A DNA stretch of 64,000 nucleotides, taken from positions 2,555,360 to 2,619,359 of the forward strand of contig NZ_HG315690.1 in the NCBI RefSeq assembly GCF_000455345.1. The letters run 5' to 3'. The notes under the pieces were generated by a model. The model was not told the origin of the DNA. It saw nothing but the letters and a program-made list of their open reading frames with translations, and did not search any database. Position 1 is the first letter of the stretch. The number at the start of each line of letters is the position of its first letter. A program made the translations under genes and the position numbers. Of the stretch, positions 1 through 8,789 are shown piece after piece. This stretch comes from Halopiger goleimassiliensis. Lineage in GTDB: Archaea; Halobacteriota; Halobacteria; Halobacteriales; Natrialbaceae.

Positions 1-382
1 GCTGGTAGGCCTGGAGGACGAAGATCGCGAGTTCCCACTCGACGTCGCTGCGGTGCTCGATCGCGGACGGATCCTCGGTATCGGGGACGAGCATCGCGTG
101 GCCGATCACGTCGCCGTCGTGGCGGGCGACGACGTTGACGCTGGACTCGCCGATGGCCTCGAGCCAGTCACGGATCCGTTCCTCGCCCGTCGGGGGGATC
201 CCCTGGGCGCGGTCCTCGGGGTCGAACTGGACGTACATCGCGACGACGTCCTCGAGCGCCTCGTCGGCGAACTCCTCGAGGGCCTCGATCGTGATCGTGC
301 GCCCCTCGCGATCCTCGAACGTAGTCGGCGGTGCCGGAAACGGTCCCGAGGGGTCGTCCGGGTACGTTCGCGCTCCGCTCAT
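1..382 (-). CDS. GNAT-type N-acetyltransferase, 3' part beyond window edge
   Basis: This is the 5' part of a minus-strand gene that starts at the ATG at 382-380 and runs off the left edge (about 127 codons visible). The visible protein begins MSGARTYPDD. It contains the first half of a GNAT fold, including a strand resembling NVVARHDGDVIGHAML, where acetyltransferases carry the beta-4 strand before the acetyl-CoA site. The acetyl-CoA loop itself lies outside the window, so substrate and catalytic competence cannot be judged. The start lies 2 bases beyond the stop of the upstream UspA-like gene, so the two are probably co-transcribed. Confidence 0.6.
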   Translation of the reverse strand, partial: MSGARTYPDDPSGPFPAPPTTFEDREGRTITIEALEEFADEALEDVVAMYVQFDPEDRAQGIPPTGEERIRDWLEAIGESSVNVVARHDGDVIGHAMLVPDTEDPSAIEHRSDVEWELAIFVLQAYQ

Positions 383-384
383 CG

Positions 385-753
385 TTATCGCACCAGCTTG
401 ACGGTCGTCGGCGCGTTCAACAGGACGAACTCGGCGATCGGTCCGAGCTGGATCTTCCCCATCGGCGACAGCGTCCCCCCGCCGATCACCAGTTGATCGA
501 ACTCGCCCTGTTCGGCGTAATCGACCAGCGCACTGCCGGGGTCCCCCTCGAGCGTGACGAGTTCGGCCTCGACGTCGGCCTCCGCGAGCAACTCCTCGGC
601 CTCCTCGTACATCTCGGCTTGCGATCGTTTCGCTTCGGGTTTCTCGACGACGGCGACGGTCAGATCGTCCCCGACAGCCTCGGTCCGCTCGATGGTCTGT
701 CGGAGCGTCTTGATCGACTCGTCGCTGCCGCCGAGACCCACTAACACGTTCAT
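385..753 (-). CDS. UspA-family universal stress protein
   Basis: A 122-residue cytoplasmic protein of the universal stress family. It begins MNVLVGLGGSDES, the usual first strand and nucleotide-binding loop, and ends with the motif VIGGGTLSPMGKIQLGPIAEFVLLNAPTTVKLV in interrupted form, the Usp C-terminal G-x2-G-x9-G type ATP loop and last strand. A longer frame opens at 819, but the Usp fold starts exactly at the ATG at 753. The gene runs directly into the GNAT gene, giving a two-gene operon. Members usually bind ATP or AMP and respond to stress; the specific role here is unknown. Confidence 0.85.
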   Translation of the reverse strand: MNVLVGLGGSDESIKTLRQTIERTEAVGDDLTVAVVEKPEAKRSQAEMYEEAEELLAEADVEAELVTLEGDPGSALVDYAEQGEFDQLVIGGGTLSPMGKIQLGPIAEFVLLNAPTTVKLVR

Positions 754-1272
754 ATCCACAGATGTGAGCCGATGGACGAAAATCGTTGCGCCGCTCGATC
801 GGCGCGTCCGACGAGTCACCGGCCGCAGTCGAGAAAGCGCGTCGCTCGCGGACGATCGGTCGGCCCTCGAGCGCGTGGAGCGCTCGAGGAAAACAGCTCA
901 AAAACGGCAGCCACAAGCGCGTATCGCGGCATGCACACAGGGTTCCGGCCTCGATGGGCTGAGGACCTCTCGGGTTGCGTTGGTGTCGTCGGTCGTATTC
1001 GTCGTCACCACCTCACCACCAGATAACACAATCCCACCTCCGACCTTCAACGGGCCGTTTGTTTTCTAAATGCCCCAAATACGTTTCTTATTCGAATTCG
1101 TTGTGCCGGACAATCGGTGTCGGTTCGGAATCGATCACCGACGGCTCGAATCGACCGGGGCATTGCGCCGTGGGCTCCCTGGGACCGCTCGAGCGGCGGC
1201 GTCGCCGTGACCGATTCACACACGTTGCGGATGACGACGCCGTTAAGACCGTGTGGTGAGTACGTCGAACGA
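754..1272. other. Intergenic region of 519 bp between divergent genes
   Basis: No convincing gene or tRNA is seen. The stretch lies between the divergently transcribed UspA-like gene and the AAA ATPase gene. It becomes locally AT-rich around 1060-1100, with a TATA-like run near 1079-1090. That is too far upstream to place a leaderless start at 1273, so it could serve a longer leader or a small RNA. The open frame that extends upstream of 1273 has no protein-like composition. Confidence 0.5.
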
Positions 1273-2697
1273 ATGAGTGATGCGGCACTCGACGTCGTCG
1301 AGTTTCTGCTTACGACGAGCGTCTACTCCGACGACAGGACCTTGGACGAGAACGACCTGCCGCCGTCGTACCGACAGGTGTACTGGACCGGCGGGGTCGA
1401 CAGCGACGACGACGGCGACGGGCGCTCGAGCCCCGCCGGCATCAGTCGGCCGCTGTCGGTGACGACGACGACCGCACGCGAGGCGACCGGCGTCGCCCAG
1501 CCCTGGGAGACGGTCTCGGACCTGATGTTCACCGAGCGCGACGAGTTCTCCGGCTCCCTGACGCTGGCCGATCGGGGGATGGCCGAACGGTGGTTCGCCG
1601 AGCGCGCAGACGACGAACGCCTGCTCGAGAACCCGACGCTCGCGAAACACTACGCGGACCACGAGGAGTTCGAGTTCGACGCCACCCACGAGGAAGCACG
1701 CGAGCGCAACCGGCCGATCCAGGCTGACCGCGTCTGGATCGACGGATTGCTCGATGAGTACTTCGACGAGGAGGAAGACGAGGAGATGCTCGACCTCGTC
1801 GAGGTGCGCGCGCCCGAGGAGGTCGACGTCACGCTCGACGAACTCGTGCTGACGGCCGATCAGGAGAACGAACTCGACAAGATCTCGAAGGCGATCGAAC
1901 ACCGCGACTACCTCTCCCAGATCGGCCTGCGCGAGATCGGCAAACTGCTGTTCGTCGGCCCTCCCGGAACGGGGAAAACGTCGACGGCCCAGGCGCTGGC
2001 CCGGGAGATGGACCTCCCGTTCGTCGAGGTCAAACTCTCGATGATCACCTCACAGTACCTCGGGGAGACGGCGAAAAACGTCGACAAGACCTTCGAGGTC
2101 GCCAAACGTCTCTCGCCCTGCATCCTCTTTATCGACGAGTTCGACTTCGTCGCGAAAACGCGTCGCAGCGACGAACACGCCGCCCTGAAGCGCGCCGTGA
2201 ACACCCTGCTCAAGAGCATCGACAACATCTCTCTGATCGAGGACGACGTGTTGCTGATCGGCGCGACCAACCACCCCGACCAGCTGGACGACGCCGCCTG
2301 GCGGCGCTTCGACGAGATCATCAACTTCCCCAAGCCCGACTACGACATGCGGGCGGACATCCTCCGGGTTATCACCCGCCAGATGGACATCGAGGAGTTC
2401 GATCCCCAGCTCGTCGCCGAGGTGACCGAGGGGCTGACCGGCAGCGACCTCCGGATGGTCCTCCGCGAGGCGGTGCTGGAAGCGCTGACGGAGGACCGGA
2501 CGACGCTCACGCAGGACGACCTGCTCCACGCCGTCGAGGAGTTCGAGGAACGAGACACGCTGAAGAACATGGACATGATGGGCGGCGACCACGACGCGCT
2601 CGTCGCCGGCGGCGACCTCGGGAAGGCCAGCGACGGGGGTGAGCCGGAGAGCGATCACGACCACTCCCACGACCACGATCACACCCACGATCACTGA
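1273..2697 (+). CDS. AAA-type ATPase, CDC48-like, with histidine-rich tail
   Basis: A 474-residue protein with an acidic N-terminal region of about 200 residues and one AAA domain. Walker A (GPPGTGKTS) is near residue 229, Walker B (ILFIDEFD) near 285, followed by the sensor-1 motif GATNHPD and an arginine-finger region (AWRRFDE). The C-terminal alpha-helical lid is intact. AAA proteins of this class remodel or unfold protein complexes; the substrate is unknown. The last ~15 residues alternate Asp and His (DHDHSHDHDHTHDH), a likely metal-binding tail. The ATG at 1273 is preferred because the frame upstream has unnatural composition. Confidence 0.88.
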   Translation: MSDAALDVVEFLLTTSVYSDDRTLDENDLPPSYRQVYWTGGVDSDDDGDGRSSPAGISRPLSVTTTTAREATGVAQPWETVSDLMFTERDEFSGSLTLADRGMAERWFAERADDERLLENPTLAKHYADHEEFEFDATHEEARERNRPIQADRVWIDGLLDEYFDEEEDEEMLDLVEVRAPEEVDVTLDELVLTADQENELDKISKAIEHRDYLSQIGLREIGKLLFVGPPGTGKTSTAQALAREMDLPFVEVKLSMITSQYLGETAKNVDKTFEVAKRLSPCILFIDEFDFVAKTRRSDEHAALKRAVNTLLKSIDNISLIEDDVLLIGATNHPDQLDDAAWRRFDEIINFPKPDYDMRADILRVITRQMDIEEFDPQLVAEVTEGLTGSDLRMVLREAVLEALTEDRTTLTQDDLLHAVEEFEERDTLKNMDMMGGDHDALVAGGDLGKASDGGEPESDHDHSHDHDHTHDH

Positions 2698-2840
2698 CAA
2701 GAGCCGCTCTCACGGGCCACAAGCTTGATTCTGCGTCCGCGGAAACGACTCGTTCGTACCCCGGTAGTCGTCGCCGCACGTCGGCGGCGTTACGAGCACA
2801 GGAGGCCGACAGCGACGGCTGCCGGGAACGGGACAGACAC

Positions 2841-3236
2841 ATGCACAGACGCGACGCACTCGCTCGGATGGCAAGCGCGGTCGGGATGGCATCGCTCGCT
2901 GGCTGTGTCGAGGACCTCGAGGAAGCAGGGCAGTTCGCGGACCTGCTCGAGGAGGACGCCGAAGAAACGGTCGAAAGCATCACGAACGACCTCGAGCGAC
3001 CGCCGGGGGCGACCCTCGACGTCAGCGCGGACGGAACGATCACGGTTCTCTCGCTGAACTCGAACACGGTGGGAGTCCACTGCGGACCGATCGACGCCCC
3101 GGATCCCGTCGCCGCGGTTCGCGAGCGGGAGGGAGCGGCGACAGCCGTCGGCGAGACGATCGAAGGCTGCGACGCGGGAACGATCGTCGGCGTCACGGAG
3201 GGCGGCTCCGTCGAGGTCGTCGAACAACTCGACTGA
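2841..3236 (+). CDS. Small secreted lipoprotein, haloarchaeal, unknown function
   Basis: A 131-residue protein starting MHRRDALARMASAVGMASLAGC. It has a twin-Arg-like N-terminus and a lipobox (SLAGC), so it is probably exported by Tat and anchored by a lipidated Cys at about residue 22. The mature part is acidic and has two further Cys residues (near 80 and 113) that could form a disulfide. No known domain is recognised. It converges with the lipoprotein gene on the opposite strand ending at 3253. Confidence 0.7.
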   Translation: MHRRDALARMASAVGMASLAGCVEDLEEAGQFADLLEEDAEETVESITNDLERPPGATLDVSADGTITVLSLNSNTVGVHCGPIDAPDPVAAVREREGAATAVGETIEGCDAGTIVGVTEGGSVEVVEQLD

Positions 3237-3252
3237 CGCCGATCGACCGCGA

Positions 3253-4371
3253 TCAGGCGCAGTCGACCGTCTCGGCGACCTCGACGAGTTCCGCACTCTC
3301 GAGGTCACCGGTCAGGGTGTACTCGAGGTCGCCACACGTCCAGTAGAGGCTGGACGTCTGCCCGTCGACCAGCGTCGCCTCGGTTCCGTCGACGGTGACC
3401 GATTCACCGTTGGGCGTGAACGCGAGGTCGTCGGTGGCCGACAGCATGAGGAGTTCGCCGTCGGAATCGCTGTACGTGGCTCCGACGGTGGTCGTGCCGA
3501 CACCGTCGTCGGTCAGCGTCGCGGACTCGAGGGTGAACCCGTCGGGGATCGCGGGTTCGGCGACGTCGAACGGTGCGGCGTCGGAGGCCTCCGCGAGGCG
3601 GTCGTACTGCTCGACGGTGACGTCGTCGGCGTCGACGACCTCGGCGTCTTCGGGCGGTTCGAACGTGAACACGTCGTCGTCGACGCCCGTATTGAATTCG
3701 ATCTCTTCGAACGCGAGCGTCACGCTCGTCGTGTGACCGTCGGCCGTCATCTCGGCAGTGTATTGCAGCGGATACCAGTGTTCGTCGTCGATCCACAGCG
3801 AGACCTCGTCGTAGACGTCGGTGAGGGAATCCTCGGCGGTCGCTTCGGCGTCGCCGTCGTCGCTCGGTACGAGCGTGACGACGTGGGCGTCCCGATCGGC
3901 GACCGTATCAGTACCCTCGTAGACGACGTCGAACGACTCGAGCCACTCGTCGATGAGGGCCTCGTCGCCGAGGATGGACGTCTCAGTCGCCGTATCGCCT
4001 ATCTCGAGATCGTAGGTTCGAACGACGTTCTCGTCGGCGTCGTAGATCCAGGAGGTGTCCCCGTTACTGACGACGGTATCGCCGACGGTGGCGTAGTCGT
4101 CCGTCGTCGACACGAGTTCCTCGCGGTATTCGCCCGCCGGTCCTTCCCAGACTTCGGCGGTGGTCGTCGTCACGTCGTCACCGTCCTCGACGACCGTCTG
4201 CTGGATACCGTGGACGTCGTCGATGTCGGCGTGTCGATCCTCGACGTTGTCGACGATCTCCGCCGCGTCGATCTCGTCGCCGTCGATTGCGGCACCGGTA
4301 CAACCTGCAACGAGCAGCATGAGGGCGACACACAGGGTGGCAGCCCTCGGTGGGGACCAGTCAGCTATCAT
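3253..4371 (-). CDS. LolA-like / DUF4367-type lipoprotein
   Basis: A 372-residue exported lipoprotein. From the ATG at 4371 it begins with a hydrophobic signal ending in the lipobox LLVAGC. The N-terminal half (about residues 30-230) resembles the LolA/LppX-type half-barrel of outer-membrane lipoprotein-sorting proteins, with many short beta-strands. The C-terminal part resembles DUF4367 (a phrase like IPDGFTLESATL, then a short strand repeat and a Cys pair near the end). Haloarchaea lack an outer membrane, so a role in lipid or hydrophobic ligand handling at the cell surface is inference. The frame open to 4590 has no signal-like start. Confidence 0.75.
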   Translation of the reverse strand: MIADWSPPRAATLCVALMLLVAGCTGAAIDGDEIDAAEIVDNVEDRHADIDDVHGIQQTVVEDGDDVTTTTAEVWEGPAGEYREELVSTTDDYATVGDTVVSNGDTSWIYDADENVVRTYDLEIGDTATETSILGDEALIDEWLESFDVVYEGTDTVADRDAHVVTLVPSDDGDAEATAEDSLTDVYDEVSLWIDDEHWYPLQYTAEMTADGHTTSVTLAFEEIEFNTGVDDDVFTFEPPEDAEVVDADDVTVEQYDRLAEASDAAPFDVAEPAIPDGFTLESATLTDDGVGTTTVGATYSDSDGELLMLSATDDLAFTPNGESVTVDGTEATLVDGQTSSLYWTCGDLEYTLTGDLESAELVEVAETVDCA

Positions 4372-4474
4372 TGCAGGTGAGAGTTCGGATAGGAACGTAT
4401 TAGTGCTTGAGAAGACTGAAAACTCGTTTTGAGTGTCCCGTTCACTGATCCCTTCGAGCGGTCGTCGAGAGGGG

Positions 4475-5299
4475 CTACTCGAGGATCCGCAGGACGTAGA
4501 CGTGTGCGAACGTGAACGAAGAAACGGCCGAGGAGAGCATCGTTCCCGCCAGACTGACGCCGTGGACGGCCATCCTCGTCGTCTCGTCACCGATCACGGG
4601 ATACGGTTCGGTCACGGTACTGAGTTCGGCCACGGTAAGTCCGGTCCCCATCGAGAGGACGAGACCGAGCAACAGGAGCGTGGTTCGTCGCCGAAGCGAG
4701 ATGAGGCCCCAGCTAACCCGCAACGACGTGACCGGTCCGTAACCGCCGACGACAGCGGCTTCGGGCGCGAGAACGAACTTGGCGGCGACGACGAAAAAGC
4801 TGACGACGGCAGCCACGGCGACGACCGCAGCGATGGCGGCGTGAACGTACTGCTCGGCGAAAAACAGGAACGTTCCGAAGAGCGCGGCGAAGACGCCGAC
4901 GAGGACGAGCACAAACACCACGACGAACCAGCCGAACAAGAGTCCGACCACCGTGGGCAGTCGGCGAATCACGTACGTGAAGACGGTCGCCGGCGTGTAT
5001 CGCCGATCGGCGAGTGCGGCACTTGCCACGGTCGCAGCGTAACTCCTGGCGAAGGCGGCACCGACGAAAACGACGACCGACAACGCGAGTTCGAGTCGGA
5101 TCGAACCGACGTAGCCGACGAACTGGACGCCGCCGATGAGCAAAAACACCGCAGCGACCGAGACACGACGCCGAAGGACCCCGATCGACCACAGCATGAT
5201 CCCACCGAGTCCCCGTCGCGTGACGAGCGAGCTGACGCCCCGGCAGGCGAGACAGGCACAGCCGTCGACGTCGTCCCGTCGCTCGAACCGATCGACCAT
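4475..5299 (-). CDS. Polytopic membrane protein, unknown function
   Basis: A 274-residue protein with about six hydrophobic segments (for example around residues 45-65, 70-90, 115-140, 150-175, 205-225, 235-255). A short charged N-terminus has a CACLAC motif. Its composition resembles haloarchaeal DUF4013-like or glycerophosphodiester-type membrane domains, but no diagnostic motif is seen, so no function is assigned. It is transcribed in the same direction as the regulator ending at 5366 and the LolA-like lipoprotein ending at 3253. Confidence 0.65.
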   Translation of the reverse strand: MVDRFERRDDVDGCACLACRGVSSLVTRRGLGGIMLWSIGVLRRRVSVAAVFLLIGGVQFVGYVGSIRLELALSVVVFVGAAFARSYAATVASAALADRRYTPATVFTYVIRRLPTVVGLLFGWFVVVFVLVLVGVFAALFGTFLFFAEQYVHAAIAAVVAVAAVVSFFVVAAKFVLAPEAAVVGGYGPVTSLRVSWGLISLRRRTTLLLLGLVLSMGTGLTVAELSTVTEPYPVIGDETTRMAVHGVSLAGTMLSSAVSSFTFAHVYVLRILE

Positions 5300-5365
5300 C
5301 GACTGGAGACACGTTTTTCACATTACATAAGCGTGCCTATCAGTTCGCACGAGCGAGCGGGTCCG

Positions 5366-5827
5366 CTACACGCCGGCGTCCGAACCGACGAACCGGGCTA
5401 TCGTCTCCCAGACTGCGATGAGGATCGAAACCGGTCCGACAGCGACCGCGAGGTTCTTGAACGCGATTCTGAGCCCTGACCGGTCGTCTTCGGTACCGAG
5501 AAAGAGGACGATCGGCTCCGTCGAAACCGTGTAGACGTCCATCTCGCGGCCCTTCTCGGAGTAGCAGGTGTCGGCGACCTCGATGAGTCCGACCTCCGAG
5601 AGGTTCTCGAGGTGGTAGCTGACGCTCTGGATCGACATCTCGAGTCGATCGGCGATGGCGGCGGCCGTCGCCGGTTCGTCGTTGAGTTCCCGGAATATTT
5701 CGCGGGCGGTATCCGAGGACAGCGCAGCGAGAACCTCGTCCGTACGGTCGTCGTCCAGCGACAGCAGCGACGGGTCGCCGGCACGGTCGGTCGATGCGTT
5801 CGTCCTCGTCGGAAGCAATCGTGACAT
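5366..5827 (-). CDS. ArsR-type winged-helix transcription regulator
   Basis: A 153-residue protein from the ATG at 5827. A winged helix spans about residues 30-100: an ALSSDTAREIFRELNDEP helix pair, the recognition helix in ADRLEMSIQSVSYHLENL, then a wing with GLIEVADTCYSEKGREMDVY, as in haloarchaeal ArsR/MarR-like regulators. A hydrophobic C-terminal segment (AVAVGPVSILIAVWETIARF) could be a membrane anchor or dimerisation helix. Membrane-tethered HTH proteins of this kind occur in haloarchaea. It may regulate the membrane protein gene just downstream, which is inference from position. Confidence 0.75.
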   Translation of the reverse strand: MSRLLPTRTNASTDRAGDPSLLSLDDDRTDEVLAALSSDTAREIFRELNDEPATAAAIADRLEMSIQSVSYHLENLSEVGLIEVADTCYSEKGREMDVYTVSTEPIVLFLGTEDDRSGLRIAFKNLAVAVGPVSILIAVWETIARFVGSDAGV

Positions 5828-6036
5828 GGCTCGTCGCAGTGTTCCAGTTCTTCGAACGGGCGATACGTAACTGCTTCCGTGAGTCAAAACTGGTTTTGAG
5901 TCTTCCCCGGGACCGATCCCGGGGCTGGTCCCGTCGTCGACGGTGCTCCGGGAGGAACACCCTTAACCGATGGCTACGAATGTGGACGACGACTGATGGA
6001 CGAGTGGGACGGATCCGACGGCCGAGGTGACGATTC

Positions 6037-6861
6037 GTGCGCGTGACGCTCCTCGGGACCGGCGATACGACCGGGACGCCGACCGTAGGCTGTGACTGCG
6101 ACACCTGCGAGCGCGCCCGCGACCGCGACCTCGAGCGGACCCGCTTTTCGGTTTACGTCGCGAACGAGCGCACCGACGAGTCGCTGCTGATCGACTTCAG
6201 CCCCGACTTCCGCTCCCAGTTCCTGCGCGAGGACGTCTTGTTGCCCGACGCCGGGATCGTCACGCACGTCCACTTCGATCACCTCGACGGCCTTGGCAAC
6301 GCCTTCCGCGTGTTCGACGCGCTGCCGGTGTACGCGGCGAACGAAACCGACCCCGAGACGGGACGGAGCGTCGCCGAGACCGTCCGGGAGGACTACCACT
6401 ACCTCGAAACGCTCGACGTCCGGCCGACGACGCCGTTCGAACCGGCCCGCATCTGCGGGTTCGACGTGACGCTCGTTCCCGTCGATCACCCGCCGTTGCT
6501 CTGTTACGGCCTCGCCATCGAGGATCCCGAGACGGGGGCGAAGCTCTCCGTCTCGGGCGATACGAGCTACGCCGTGCCCGAGCGCTCCCGCGACGTGCTC
6601 GCCGACCCCGACCTGTTGCTCGCCGACGCCATCGTCCCCGCCCACCTCTGCGAGTACCACCCCATCGGCGGCCGCCACGAGGACGAGGACGGCGTCCCCC
6701 GAACGTTCGGCACCAAACACATGACCCGCGAGGGGGCGCTCGCGCTCGCCGAGAACCTCGAGGCCGACCGGACGCGGCTGGTCCACGTCGCCCACTACTA
6801 CCCCGCCGACGAGGCGTTCGAGGAGCCGCTGGCCGTCGACGGCGAGGAGTACGTCCTCTGA
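6037..6861 (+). CDS. Metallo-beta-lactamase fold hydrolase, PhnP-like
   Basis: A 274-residue cytosolic MBL-fold protein. It has the early GTGDTTGTPTVGC loop and the CDCDTCERA cysteines seen in PhnP and related cyclic phosphodiesterases. The metal motif THVHFDHLDG is near residues 76-85, SGDTSY near 168, and a late His in VHVAHYY. PhnP-type enzymes hydrolyse cyclic phosphates; substrate specificity here is not proven. The start is GTG at 6037 (a second in-frame GTG at 6043 is possible). The TGA stop at 6859-6861 is also the left flank of an inverted-repeat element. Confidence 0.85.
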   Translation: MRVTLLGTGDTTGTPTVGCDCDTCERARDRDLERTRFSVYVANERTDESLLIDFSPDFRSQFLREDVLLPDAGIVTHVHFDHLDGLGNAFRVFDALPVYAANETDPETGRSVAETVREDYHYLETLDVRPTTPFEPARICGFDVTLVPVDHPPLLCYGLAIEDPETGAKLSVSGDTSYAVPERSRDVLADPDLLLADAIVPAHLCEYHPIGGRHEDEDGVPRTFGTKHMTREGALALAENLEADRTRLVHVAHYYPADEAFEEPLAVDGEEYVL

Positions 6862-6963
6862 TACGGATTACTGTAACAAGCTTCATGCTCGCGCCGGTTT
6901 TACCACTGCACACGCAGCCCGGGTCGCGGGTGCGCCGGAAATGACTTACAGTATTCCGTATGA
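6859..6963. repeat. Inverted-repeat element, copy A, with TGA direct repeats
   Basis: A 99-bp core (6862-6960) has terminal inverted repeats TACGGATTACTGTAA (6862-6876) and TTACAGTATTCCGTA (6946-6960), with one mismatch. It is flanked on both sides by TGA (6859-6861 and 6961-6963). The left TGA is the stop codon of the MBL gene. The inner arm GCGCCGGAAATGACTTACAG (6932-6951) recurs nearly unchanged in copies B, C and D. No coding capacity is seen. The layout fits a MITE-like element with a 3-bp target duplication. Confidence 0.85.
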
Positions 6964-7039
6964 GCCGGTCCCACGGCGGTCGCCCTGGCAGGCACATGTA
7001 GGTACAACGGCTACGGCCGGACCCGTCGACGACTCGCGT

Positions 7040-7279
7040 ATGTCCGCACAGTTCACGGACGACGACGAGGGGAAACGCGTAGTCAACGCCGACGGCGACG
7101 AGATCGGCATGATAGACAGCGTCGAGCACGGCGACGCCTACGTCGATCCCGATCCGGGGATGGCCGACACGGTCAAATCGAAACTCGGCTGGGGCGACGC
7201 CGACGAGGAGACCTACAAACTCGAGGAGTCGAGCGTCGAATCGATCACCGACGACGAAGTGCGGATCCAGCGGCTCTGA
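7040..7279 (+). CDS. PRC-barrel domain protein (small)
   Basis: A 79-residue protein, almost all one PRC-barrel-like domain: EGKRVVNADGDEIGMIDSV, then YVDPDPGMADTVKSKLGWG and a final EITD-type strand. It has a close paralogue at 44240-44485 with the same KLGWGD and YVDPDP phrases. PRC-barrel proteins are small adaptor domains in RNA processing, photosynthesis and cell-division proteins; no partner is visible here. The ATG at 7040 begins the conserved part. The frame upstream reads into the repeat element and is not credible. Confidence 0.8.
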   Translation: MSAQFTDDDEGKRVVNADGDEIGMIDSVEHGDAYVDPDPGMADTVKSKLGWGDADEETYKLEESSVESITDDEVRIQRL

Positions 7280-7411
7280 CCGGCGTTCGGTCGGATACCC
7301 GTACGGTCCGACGGCGCTGATCGGGCGACGGTCGGACGGCCGCCCGTTCGAGCCGGCCCGTTTCACCTGCCTGCACGGGAGTTACGTCCTCGAGAGCACC
7401 AGTACCGGTCG

Positions 7412-7666
7412 ATGCTCGAACTCTACCAGGCCGAGGGCTGTCCCCACTCGCAGGACGTCCGGGAGAAACTGACCGAACTGGGCCTCTCGTACGTCGCCCA
7501 CAACCCTCGAACGCCCGACGACGAGGTGAAAAACGAGCGAACCAACGCCGTCCTCGCGGAACTCGGCGGCCAGGAACAGACGCCGTATCTCGTCGACGAC
7601 GCGCGCGGCGAGGCGCTGTACGAGAGCGACGCCATCGTCGACTACCTCGAGAAACACTACGCGTAG
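7412..7666 (+). CDS. Glutaredoxin / GST N-terminal-like thioredoxin-fold protein
   Basis: An 84-residue protein with a single thioredoxin fold: MLELYQAEGCPHSQDVREKL, then a cis-Pro strand TPYLVD near residue 57 and a C-terminal helix ESDAIVDYLEKHY. The redox site is CPHS, so only the N-terminal Cys of the usual CPYC pair is present and a monothiol mechanism is expected. The ESDAIVDYL motif is typical of the GST N-terminal domain. Likely cytosolic thiol-disulfide or glutathione-analogue chemistry; the substrate is unknown. Confidence 0.85.
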   Translation: MLELYQAEGCPHSQDVREKLTELGLSYVAHNPRTPDDEVKNERTNAVLAELGGQEQTPYLVDDARGEALYESDAIVDYLEKHYA

Positions 7667-7700
7667 TCTCGGCTCCTGGCCACCGGGGTCCTGCGGACCG

Positions 7701-8711
7701 TCAGCCGAACCGGTCGAGTCCCGACTGCCGGCGCTGCTTTCCCGACGGCTCGGCTACCCAGGGCGTTCGCCGGTCCCGTTCCGCTTCGAGGTCGGCCTCG
7801 GGAGTCGTCGCGGGGTCGTAGCCCGGACACGACGGGCCACACTCGGACCCGGCGTCGACGATTCGTCCGGCCCACGCACACCACGGCAGGGTCGCCCCGC
7901 TCGAGTCGTCGGGGTCGCACTGCACACAGTCCGGCAACCCGTAGGTCCGCCACCCCTTCCCGTAGGCCCGTTCGGCGATGCGCCGGCGCTTTCGGGCCTT
8001 CTCGTCGGCGTCGACGACTGCCACCTCCGTCCGGGCGGGATGGGACGCCAGCGGTTCGATCCCGGGGTCGTCCACGGTCAGGGGGGTCGGCTCGCGGACG
8101 ACCTCGATCTCGAGTGCCGTCGCTGCGCCATCGTCACCCGAGTCGTCACGGTGTACCCGCCAGACACCCACTTCCTCGGGAATCCGGTTCAGATGCGCCC
8201 GCGTGACGTAGCTTTCGGTTGCGAGGACGATTTCGTCCACCAGCGCCAGGCTGACGTCCGTCCGCAACTGCGCCTCGAGGTCCCCCGGCCGGCCGAGGTC
8301 CGGCTTGTTCTCGATGCCGACGAGTCGGCCGTACCAGTCGGGGTAGCGGGCGACCTGCCGGACGTACTCCCGCCCGTTCCGGGGCCGGGATTCGAAGAAG
8401 CCGACCTCGAGCGCTCGGTCGGTCGCCCGGCGGGCCCGGTCCGGGTGGCAGTCGAAGGCGGACTTCCAGTAGCGCCACCGGCCGGGACCGACGGTCGATT
8501 CGATCGCCGCGTCGGGAATGGCGTCGCTCGTGATCGCCGCGCGGTCGTCGAACGCGGGGCCGGGTTCGACGTAGACGACGTCGAGGATGCGACCGCCGGG
8601 GTCGGCCACGCTCGCGCCTAACTGGCGGGCGACGATTCCGTCGCCGGAGACCGGGCCATCGCCCGACTCGAGGTGGGCACACAACGCGAGTTCGAACGCG
8701 AACTCCGACAC
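7701..8711 (-). CDS. Conserved haloarchaeal protein (DUF5787-like), putative nuclease fold
   Basis: A 336-residue protein of a haloarchaea-specific family (DUF5787 from memory, not searched). Visible features are an N-terminal helix with ELALCAHLE, a strand RILDVVYVEPG, then GIENKPDLGRPGDLEAQL around residues 150-170. This order (Glu, Asp, Glu-x-Lys, Gln) resembles a PD-(D/E)XK nuclease core. The C-terminal third has six Cys in CVQC, CAWAG and CGPSC groups, a possible zinc or Fe-S site. Function is inferred only. It converges with the thioredoxin-fold gene. Confidence 0.7.
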   Translation of the reverse strand: MSEFAFELALCAHLESGDGPVSGDGIVARQLGASVADPGGRILDVVYVEPGPAFDDRAAITSDAIPDAAIESTVGPGRWRYWKSAFDCHPDRARRATDRALEVGFFESRPRNGREYVRQVARYPDWYGRLVGIENKPDLGRPGDLEAQLRTDVSLALVDEIVLATESYVTRAHLNRIPEEVGVWRVHRDDSGDDGAATALEIEVVREPTPLTVDDPGIEPLASHPARTEVAVVDADEKARKRRRIAERAYGKGWRTYGLPDCVQCDPDDSSGATLPWCAWAGRIVDAGSECGPSCPGYDPATTPEADLEAERDRRTPWVAEPSGKQRRQSGLDRFG

Positions 8712-8789
8712 GGCCGTCGAGAAGGGCGCGCTCGAGAAAAGGGCGTCGAGTACGGTTCTACAAGCGACGAGTGCCAGGACGGCCCGGAG

